DNA from: Aquatica leii
Lineage: Eukaryota; Arthropoda; Insecta; Coleoptera; Lampyridae
Direction: 5' to 3'
Assembly (NCBI GenBank): GCA_035610365.1
Contig: CM069436.1
Location: 6,810,937 to 6,874,936 of the forward strand
DNA: 64,000 nt
Position 1 is the first letter of the stretch. Each line of letters opens with the position of its first letter. Under the pieces are notes generated by a model that did not search any database, was not told the origin of the DNA, and saw only the letters and a list, made by a program, of their open reading frames with translations. The position numbers and the translations under genes are program-made. Shown one piece after another: positions 55,243 through 64,000 of this stretch.

Positions 55243-56479
55243 GTAAGTTGCACTTTATGTTTTTGTCATTATGTGAGGTAACTGTGTTCTAGTCGCAATA
55301 GAACTAACGCAACCTACATAGTCGTAGTTGAAATGATTATTTCTCCCTTTTCTCTCGTTTTTTTATCATGTACTTTCTTTTTAACTAAAGTGCCGTTTAT
55401 GTACTAAAACGCACTCGTAACCTAATTTATTGGTTTAAAAAAAAGATTCGTGAATCACAGTACGGGTTTCTATTTGTTCGAATTATTAGCGATTTGCATA
55501 TGCGCTAATTTAAAGTCACTTTCGTTTTTTTTTGTCACTGAATCTGATTCATAACAGCTTTCTTCAAGCTATACTAGTTTTGGTGAATTGAAAGTGCACT
55601 TTACGTGTTTTTACGAGTGTTGATAAATATGGTCTACTTACTTTGTTGACTGTTTTAGCCTGAATTATACACTTCAGTTTTTATTCTTATTTTCATTGTC
55701 ACTGCTTTTTGCCTGTTGAAACTGTCACGGATGCTTTTAATAATTTATAATATCGCCTAAGTTTATGTTAATTTATGCAACTGTTTACAAACAAAACACG
55801 GAAATAAGGTAGAATTTCTAATTAAAGTTAATTTAAAATCGAGCTTTTTCTATAGGTGTCACAGTAAGAATAATGATCGAAGGTGTTATGGAGTACGAGA
55901 CTAATAAATTATAAACACCAAAAGTACAGTTAAACACCTTAAGTTTATACTGAAATATGCGACCCAATCAATCTTTCTTTATTTCTATTTCCCGTCTTAT
56001 CGTCGATGTTTGATTTGTAAAAAAAAACAAATATTTTACGCAACAACTACTAAAGCGACAAATAAAAAGTTCGAATAAGGGGGCGCGCTAATAGTGTCCG
56101 GCGCTTAAGTGCATAACTTTAGTTGGCGCCATTATACACTCTAATATAGAAACATACCTATCAGTGAGTAATTAATTCGAATTTTATTCAATAAAAATGA
56201 TCGGCGATCGTTTATTCCTAATTTTTACTGTATTTATCTATATTTTTAGAAACACTGGTTATTACTCCAATAGGTGATCATTTTATGTTTTAATTTACGG
56301 TGTATTGCGTTAAACTTAAGTTAGTTTTTTTTTAAACAGATGTTGCTAGTTAGATTTTAGTAGGTACGTACACAGTGGGATGTAAACGAACACGTCATTG
56401 TTATTTAAAAAATATGTACCAATCGTTTTGAAGATATAGACTGACAATAGTTCACCAGAGGTATTGGTTATGAATGTTA
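55243..56479. other. No gene seen
   Basis: AT-rich, likely intronic if the exon at 55187 is real. Nothing recognised. Confidence 0.4.
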
Positions 56480-59110
56480 TGATACATCTTTAATTTAGGG
56501 CGCAGGCGAGCGACTCAGGCTCTGGTCACGGTCATTGCCGAAAAATTTAAGGCGGTTTTAATAAATGAGTCTAACATCATCATGGCTACGAAAGCTAATT
56601 TGACGATGGATAACGAACAGAAAACGGCGATCTATATCAGAGACGATAGACTAGGTGTCAAATGTACAGCGTTTAAGTTGCACACTATCCTGCAAATTAA
56701 TAACTTAAGTATCTTCAACTGTTACATCTCGCGGAACACTAGCGCCAGCGATTTTCCATCCAATGTTGATGATATATTAATGTAAGGAGAACTCTAGGGT
56801 GTCATACGATAGTAACGAGGCACTTCAATTCGAAGGCTTTGGAGTGGGGAGCTAACCGTAGATGCCATAAAGGCGAAAAGATTCTTGAGTTTACTGCAGC
56901 TGATGAACTGACCATACGTAATACAGGCCTAACACCTACCTTTGAGTGAGCTGGAAAAAACTCGCACATTGACCTTATCTTGCGCTCTAGGAACGTCGCT
57001 TCTAAAGTTTTGGAATGGGATGTGCTAACTGCGGACAGTCAGCGATCATAATTAACTTTTCATTTGTGATTGATATGGGGAACAAGAATACGGTTGTACA
57101 GCAACAAGTCGCGTTACGTGACAACAACCTTGGCTTACAGTCACGTGACTCGGAGCACTTTGCTAGTGCACTAAGAAAAGCGCATAAGCATGCTACGTTC
57201 TAAGGCACAGGAGCAATATCGCATTATATTGGTGGTCGGACTACCTGGATCGCCTACACAAGGAATGCATCTGCGCCAAAAGAAGGCCAAACGCGACAAC
57301 AATAAAGTCGAAGAAGTTGCATATAGTACCTACATGGAATGTAGGTAACAGTACAAATGGGGCATAAATATCGGAAAGAGAAATAGGTGGGATGTGATGT
57401 GCGCCAATCTGGACAATAATCCATGGGGGACAGCGTACAAGGTAGTCTCCAAAAAAGTTAAGATAGGTAACGGAACGAAACCAGCTACCTGTCCCAATTA
57501 TACAACATTTCTTCCCAGTTCACAGTACTTCAACGTAGATTCCGAGAAGCATCTATAACGTTTGCCCGTTCATGAAAAAAGTGTTGGAACTTGCACTCAA
57601 TAGGTCAGGGAATAAAAAAGCTCCTGGACCCGATGGTATATCTATGGAATGCCTTAAACTTCTGGCAAGCAACTTCTAAGATGATCTCCTCTATTTATAC
57701 AACTACGAATATGCCATAGGCAACTTCCTAGATAAATGGAAACAGGCCACACTCGCCCTGATCTCGAAACTCGGTAAAGGAGACACCCCAGCTAGATTTT
57801 TTTGCCTTATCTGCCTTATAAACAGCACTGCAAAAGTCTATGAAATATTCGTCCTAGATAGACTATTACAAGACCTAGCCATAAAAGAGGATTTGTCGCC
57901 AGTCCAATTTTAATTTAGAAAGGGGAAATCGACAACCGATGCCCTGATGAGAATCACTACGTTGGCAAAAGCAGGAACTTGGCGGACTAGGAAATTAAGG
58001 CCGCTGGTTTCATTTGATATCCAAAACGCAGTTAACTCCACGCCGTGGTCAAGGATTCTCGAGAAGATGGAGTCTAAAGGGCTGGACTCTCATTTAGTCA
58101 ACGCCATCGCCAGTTACTTAACTAATAGAAGCGTAATATATGTGGATAGACACAATGAAAATGTGTACTATAAAGTCACGTGCGGTGTTCTACAGGGGTC
58201 TATCTTAGGCCCCATCCTGTGTAATATTTTCTATGATATTTTCTCTATCCGGCTACCCGCAGCAATTGAACTAACAGCGTACTCGGAAGATCTCGCGATA
58301 TTTGGGCAGGGACGCACACCTGAAGCCTTAGATACGGACGAATAAACTGCTTTAGACCAATTACGTTTATGCACGGCTTAGTTCCGGTCACGACGAAAGA
58401 CAATATGAAATATCTTCGGTGACACTAGATACTCACCTTTCATTTACATCACAGCTCAAAACTGTCCTAAATAAAGCAAGAACACATGAAGTAGCCCTTG
58501 TCAAACTCCACGTGGAAGATAATTCTGACCAAGGTGCTCAACACTATCATGTACGCTGTTTCTGTGTGGTCATCCGCATTGAGTATCGGCAGTAATAGGA
58601 TGTTAGCCGAAAAAATACAGAGGAGGCTAGCTTTTAGAATTACGGTTGCCTATAAAACGGTACCCCTGAAAGCTGCCAGGGTTTTTGCTGGGACCCCGCT
58701 AATCGACATTTTAGCTGAGGAACGCAACAACGCGAGAGACGGCATGTGCAAAACCGATAGGAAGGAATTAACACTAACAATGTGGCAGACCAGATGGGCA
58801 AATTACTCAAGAGCGACCTGGACGAGAGAGCTCATTCCTGACGTGCGGACATGGACAATAAGAAAATTCGGCAACTTAAACTACGATAGTATGCAGGTGT
58901 TTACAGGACATGACTATTTCGGGGCATTTCTTGCTGACGTACTGAAACAACAAAATCCGTCTTGCTTTCTGTGTGGTGAGGAATCAGACGATGCCAACCA
59001 CACGGTTTTTTGGTGCCAACACTGGCAGGTCGAGAGAGCGGCCTAGAGTGAGATTAATGCTTTTCTGACGTCGATCATACGTTAGAAGGAGGTAGAGTGG
59101 AAAAAATGGC
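56480..59110 (+). pseudogene. R1/LOA-like LINE, endonuclease, RT and C-terminal zinc motif
   Basis: GC-richer than its flanks. Endonuclease: RATQALVTVIAEKF (about 56520), NLTMDNEQKTAIYIRDDRLG, NNLSIFNCYISRN (56697-56735), LEWGANRRCHKG, and HIDLILRSRNVASKVLEWD ending near 57030. RT: GNKKAPGPDGISMECLKLLA (57610-57670), FLDKWKQATLALISKLGKGD, LVSFDIQNAVNSTPWSRILEKM (about 58005-58070; first aspartate), YYKVTCGVLQGSILGPILCN (58168-58230), ELTAYSEDLAIFG (58267-58305), where the YADD box has become YSED. Then NTIMYAVSVWSSAL and KIQRRLAFRITVAYKTVPLKA (58530-58680), FTGHDYFGAFLADVL and PSCFLCGEESDDANHTVFWC (58955-59015), the R1-type CCHC tail. Stops near 56945, 57203, 57680, 57912 and 58345. Inactive. 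Confidence 0.9.
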
Positions 59111-60060
59111 GCTGACATTAGCTCACTTTTAGTTGTTCACAAAAATTGGGCGGATTTGACCGGTAGAGGGCCAACAAAAAAAATAATACATCTACAGTTT
59201 TGAAATTTTAGAGGATGAAATAACGTTCACTTCAACTGGAAGTAGTTATTATTTTTTTAATTTCAAATGGAACACTATATTATTAATTACATTTTTGGAT
59301 TTTCGAAGCAATTTGGTGATGACTTGTATCAAGTATAATAAAGGGACATTGATATTACCGGACTGGAAGACAATCAATCAGATTATTGTGTCGTCGGTTC
59401 TGCAAGAGTAGATGAGTCCAGCATCGATTTTTTTCTGCAGTTTTTTCAATTCCATCTTCTGTATTTACCTCATCGGCAACCTCATATAATTACTTCGTCG
59501 GTATTAAATGATTCCGTTGGTGATTTACAGTTACTTAAGAGTAAATTTAGACTTCTTGGATATTGACTTTAGCAATGCTATCTCTTAGAAAAATCTCTTC
59601 TTACAGTTCCATGCTCTTACAAGTTTAAACGTGCACTGCTGCTTTCAGTATCGTCCTGCACGGTATCTTCAGAGGATGTGTCTCGCAATCGTATCGTGTG
59701 TTTCCGAGTTGTTTAAATTGTGTAGAGCGGTTTTTTACGGTTTTTTCCAATTGAATTCAGGTATGTGAGTGTGAGTTTAATATTAAGCATTGATATACTG
59801 TCTAATTATGCCACGCAAGTTTATAAATCATCCCGATACTTTCTGTTATGCTTGCGGGTAATTCACTTTAAAAGCGCCACGAACACCTCTTCTCCGCTTT
59901 TTCAGTCAGTCTATAAATTTTACTTGCCAATCCGGACAAGGATTGGGTTCCAACAGTTTGCTGCAGTTTGACCAAATGTCTCAAAGATACTCGGAAATCA
60001 ATGTCGTTTGCTGTGTCCATGGTTTGGCACGAACTTTACTGTCATCTCACATATAATTAC
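59111..60060. other. No clear gene
   Basis: AT-rich. It contains 'atttcaaatggaacactat' (59258-59276), similar to 31117-31132 inside the element at 30414-31479, suggesting a shared MITE end. The left end of the minus-strand Tc1 copy should lie here but was not found. Confidence 0.4.
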
Positions 60061-61020
60061 TTAAGTACGAGTTCCACAGTCTACTTCTTTAGCACAAGTA
60101 AGATCTGAGTGGTCATGGCAAGATATTGAGGTTAGCCACTTCGAAGCGTTCCATGCAATGTGCGGATAGGAATTATCTTTTTGGAAAATCGGGTCCTCCA
60201 GCTCCTGGAGAAATGGATGAATATGGGATTCTACCACTTCATCAAGATATCGGTGGGCATTCATATTGTCTCGGATGAATACCAACTGCGAGCTGCTCCC
60301 ATAAACAATAGCGCCCCATATCCATACCATAACCCACACACTGTGGTGAACATGCCGCTCAATAAAAAACTGCAAATTGCTACGTTCTCCACGTCTACGC
60401 CTGACTATCGTGCATTCACAAGCAGAAGACCACCCTATGCCATTCCACGTCCCAAACCAGTCGCAAGGTACACCACGTTGCTGTCGATGACGAGCCGTCA
60501 GCGGAAGCACAAGATGTGGTTGAGAGGACTGCAAGCCAAAAGCTTAAATACGATGGTAAACTGTACGATGGGTTACAGGACGTTCTTCGTTTCGAAACTA
60601 TTGATCTGCTATTGATTTTGTACTCAAGTATCGGTCTTTTGATGCTTTATGATAATCGAAGTTGGCGGTCCTGGGCCACATTTGTCTGTTTTGGCTGTCT
60701 ACTTCTTTGTCTACGACGTTCTTGACCTTCTCTAGACCATGGTTGATGACACCGTACTACAGAGGATTGGTTACGGTTAAGACGGTTAGCAACAAAAGAA
60801 TTGCAACCAAACAGAATACCGAAATCGACCTAATATCACATGAAATATACGCGATAATTTCGATTGTAACAAGTAAAACGTCAAATTTTCCATGACTACT
60901 GGATTATTTTGAATGAAATTTTAATTAATTACTATATTTCACTAGTTACTACATTTCTGCTAAGTTTAGTTCAAAAATTTTAACGCTTTCTTGCTGTTGC
61001 ATTTTTTACAACATAGTGTA
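60061..61020 (-). pseudogene. Second Tc1-like element, decayed transposase and one TIR
   Basis: On the - strand from 61020: terminal 'tacactatgttgtaaaaaat' and 'gcaacagcaagaaag', similar to the terminus at 34891. From about 60790: LNRNQSSVVRCHQPW, RRRQRSRQPKQTNVAQDRQLRL (HTH region), then the open frame 60534-60061 with QPHLVLPLTARHRQQRG, ECTIVRRRRGERSNLQFFIE and RHVHHSVWVMVWIWGAIVYG, MNAHRYLDEVVE and PIFQKDNSYPHIAW, the latter keeping the catalytic aspartate of the QDNarPH motif. The final part of the DDE domain is not recognisable. The same subfamily as the element at 34891-36425 (shared RRRGER.N.Q..vERHVHh block) but independently inserted in the opposite orientation. Confidence 0.85.
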
Positions 61021-62148
61021 TATGTCTATTTTTCTTTACTTTTCAAGCAGTGTTTACATCTGCTTTATTTATAATCACTTAAACAACTTTCGTTGGTTGC
61101 CTATACGATTGACAGATTGAATTTTATTAGTTAGAAATGATCATGTATTGAATATTAAAAAAAAAGATTAATATAATTGTAATAACTAACAGCAAGTAAT
61201 AAATACATACATAATAAGTTCTCATCTTCATTAAAGCAAGTCAAAACTTTCTGTGCTGTTGGTGGTTCATTACATAAAAAGAACAAATGCAGAAGATGTC
61301 ATAGGACGCTTTTCATTACATCCGTAATATCTGAAATTGGCATTGACTAACGGAGAATGCAATACGTGATTTGTGTTATATTCATTTAGCACACTGTACA
61401 CAGAAAATAAGAAACACTGATGTAAATAAGTAAAGTTATTATAAAATCTTCACATATAAGTGTATAAAAAACGCAAATACAATAAATGGTTACATTACCT
61501 GCTGCTGTAGCTGTAAATTTACTATTTGGTTGACTTTGTTCGCAAGTTTTAGGGATATTTAGAATAGTTTCTTTATCAGATACTGATAAATGTTTCGATT
61601 TAGGTTTTTAATTGGCGAAAGATCCATAATAATGTATTAGATAACCTATAAAAATGTTGTTTTGTTAGTTAGTAGGTATTTTAGAAGAAATTATTTTTTA
61701 CCCTGATATAAACAACAGCAAATGGTCTTTAAAGATATTACTTGAAATAATAAATTGTGTACACATAAAAATACCGATAAAAGTTAACGAAACGCTGAAA
61801 GGTTCAGGAAATGTAATTTTGCCGTGTATTTTGAATTAAATAATAACAAAAACATTTGTGGGAGGGACTTGTTTCCATCTGTTGAGCGTTTTAACTATAG
61901 TTATAATACCGTGTTTATTCAAGATGAACAGTCCCTAAGGTCGACAACGTGACTGAAACATTTGAATTGGCGCCATTAGTGAGTTAGTATTTCTAAATAG
62001 AATATTCTGACAGATTATTTTTAAGTTTGGTTCTGTCCGAATTAAAATAATTCCTGATATGCAAAACATAAGACATGACTAACTAGAATTTTTCGGCATA
62101 CTATTTCGGGACACTTGAGGTTGATCACTTTGTATATTATTATCAATA
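61021..62148. other. No gene seen
   Basis: AT-rich, no motif recognised. Confidence 0.45.
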
Positions 62149-62150
62149 TA

Positions 62151-62518
62151 CAGGGTGATTCAAAAATGGCGCATAAGCAGGTTGTAGAGGACGATTATTT
62201 GAACTATAGAAAAATCAGGAAAAAATTTTAGCTGCTACATTTTTGTAGTTACCAACGAGAAGTAAACCTAATATTTTAGGATAATAAGGTGATATGAGCA
62301 TTTTTTTTATTACCCACTATGAAAAAATACTTAAATTATTATATGAAATGATGAGAAGTTACAAAATCCGTATGAATTCAAAGTTGAGGTCTCAACTGAA
62401 CTTCTCCATTTCTCGGCAAATTAACGGCTAAGATTTCTTTTACTATTTTTTCCTACACTTCAATTATTACTCCCAATAACGTACTGAAGAGCTTATGTGC
62501 CTTTTTTCAATCACCCTG
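62151..62518. mobile_element. TA-flanked MITE, mariner/Tc1 type
   Basis: Left end cagggtgattcaaaaatggc then 'gcataagc'; the right end read inward on the - strand is cagggtgattgaaaaaaggc then 'acataagc'. TA lies on both sides (62149-62150 and 62519-62520). Length 368 bp, inverted repeats of about 28 bp, no coding capacity. The right flank is a (TA)n run. It was presumably mobilised by a Tc1/mariner transposase. Confidence 0.85.
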
Positions 62519-62520
62519 TA

Positions 62521-64000
62521 TATATATATACATATATAATAGTAATTTGTAACAGCCCTAGTGATTACATTGTTTTTTCAAGATATGTTTGACGTATCTT
62601 GAGTGAACTTGTTTCATTTTCATTTCAAACAGGAGCGTTTTATTATCTTTAGAAAAATATTTATACCGCTATCTTTGCAAAACATTTTTATTTGATTATT
62701 CTTTGTGTAGAAGAACAGAGAATTTTTAAACCTATTATGCCTTATGCTGTTTTAAAAAACGCGTTTTGTTGTATTTTATACGTCGTGAAAAGGAAACAGA
62801 TTGAGGTCGACAAAATATTTTTCAAAATAAACAAACCGATGAACTTGTTCCAGTAGTTAGACAAATACGGTTATCAGTTGTTTCAAAATAAAATTCCGAT
62901 AGTATCTAATTAACAATTATTAAAACCAAATTAAAATTCACTTTTGTTGATAATGTTCGACAATTTGCAGTTTCAATATACCGTTATCGGTATGATTCAA
63001 GGCAAAGTGTTTCCGGATTTTTGCTAACTTTTTCTCTCGTTCGAATCTAAATGATTAACTAACTGACAGGAACTGAAACAGGATAATTTATTTATATTAT
63101 ATTAATTATCGTTGCGAATTGCAGTTTTTAACGCCAGGTGCCTAAATGAGATAGTATTTCATAACCGTTTAAGAAAATGTATTTAAATTATATATTTTTT
63201 CGTTATAAAGGTGGCATTTAAAAGTAAGGAAGTTAATTACATACAAAAACACATGAATGCAGATACATAACGATTATATAATTTATGTGAAAATGGTTAA
63301 CCTACATTCGCTTCTTCTTCCTCGTTACTTATTGTGTTTTGATGCCACTTGTACACATCCTGTAATTTCTACTCACGTTCGGTTACGATTATAATAGCGC
63401 TATGAATTTAAAAAAAAAACCTTTTTCTTTGAAACTGTACTTTATATGTCGCTGCTTTCTATTTACTAACATTGACATAATAAATGCTATTAAAAAAAAC
63501 CTTTATAATTTTTTTTCTCATATTTTGCAAACAATGCGATGTTGCGAAATGAAACGGCTTCCCATTAGCGCGCACTTTATTTGTCTGACACTAATCTTTT
63601 ACACCTTGGATTTCGCAAATTACAACGTTTTTATCGGCGTGGGTCTAGTACTCGTCCATTACTTTAATGTGGGTTAAATTTTAAAAAAAAATCAGTTTAA
63701 TAAATGATCACAAAAAAAATTAATTTTTGTGTTATGCAACCAACTTTCTATTCGATTTTTAAAAACTGATTCTAACGAATTAGAAAAACATCCAAATAAA
63801 CTCGGACATTTCGTAACGTCGCTGTAAAGCATGGCAATTGACCCGCTATGAAATATTTGAAATCTAGTCACGCATCGAAAGCCGTTCTTGCTATAAATCA
63901 AACAAAAACGCTAAACGTTTTGTTCCTTTATCCAATTGTAATTGCCAGCTAAACATCTGGTACAGTTCATTCATGTTATCCAAGTTTTTTCGTCGAGTCC
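62521..64000. other. No gene seen
   Basis: AT-rich. The frame 63402-63677 (+) is lysine- and phenylalanine-rich with no recognisable motif, splice site or poly-A context supporting a gene. The frame 63692-63901 (-) likewise. Confidence 0.45.

Noticed and set aside
63402..63677. 91-residue open frame on the + strand
   Set aside because: Composition matches AT-rich noise; no domain, splice or poly-A signal supports it.

Overview
This is an AT-rich, intron-less-looking stretch of an animal nuclear genome, almost certainly an arthropod and most likely an insect. The transposon mix supports this: Penelope-like elements with a GIY-YIG domain, a Jockey-clade LINE, R1/LOA-like and RTE-like LINEs, Tc1, piggyBac, hAT, and TA-flanked MITEs. 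I cannot name the species. There are no operons or bacterial features, and no complete cellular gene is visible. Nearly every protein-like stretch is a decayed transposable element. Two short, splice-flanked open segments (10761-10803 and 55187-55242, both + strand) are the only hints that the window may lie in long introns of a host gene.

Layout. 1-900: two diverged copies of a roughly 300 bp dispersed repeat, the second continuing into a CA microsatellite and a hairpin tail that looks like an RTE-type LINE 3' end. 3.5-4.4 kb: Penelope fragment on the - strand. 5.95-6.19 kb: small inverted-repeat element. 7.0-7.44 kb: a degenerate 28S rRNA piece, followed at once by a 2.7 kb tandem array (about 170 bp unit, partly a two-unit higher-order repeat). 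13.4-16.8 kb: a Penelope element split by a 5'-truncated LINE with a clear 21 bp target-site duplication. 17.1-18.6 kb: decayed hAT/ZMYM-like transposase (- strand) and a LINE tail. 21.7-29.4 kb: Penelope fragment, then a Jockey LINE interrupted by a 4.58 kb foldback element whose long inverted arms are built of 181 bp satellite monomers. 29.7-31.5 kb: LINE tail and a 1.07 kb element with about 240 bp inverted repeats. 34.9-36.4 kb: complete Tc1-like element with both inverted repeats and an internal duplication. 36.5-38.4 kb: RTE-like LINE on the - strand. 40.65-40.94 kb: hAT-type MITE. 41.4-43.8 kb: R1/LOA-like LINE joined to another Penelope copy. 48.15-54.2 kb: an uncharacterised arthropod-amplified gene family member cut in two by piggyBac and hAT sequences. 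56.5-59.1 kb: a second R1/LOA-like LINE. 60.1-61.0 kb: second Tc1-like copy (- strand). 62.15-62.52 kb: TA-flanked MITE.

Nothing here looks like a set of genes working together in the host. The biology is a record of nested insertion, decay and local amplification. The strongest candidate for something new is the foldback element at 24158-28737. It has a 9 bp target duplication, reads cleanly as an insertion into Jockey, carries satellite arrays as inverted arms, and each arm shows its own higher-order repeat period (four units on the left, three on the right).

Limits: all homology statements come from recognising motifs by eye. No alignment or database search was run, element edges without stated target duplications are approximate, and long AT-rich stretches with no call may hold features I cannot see.
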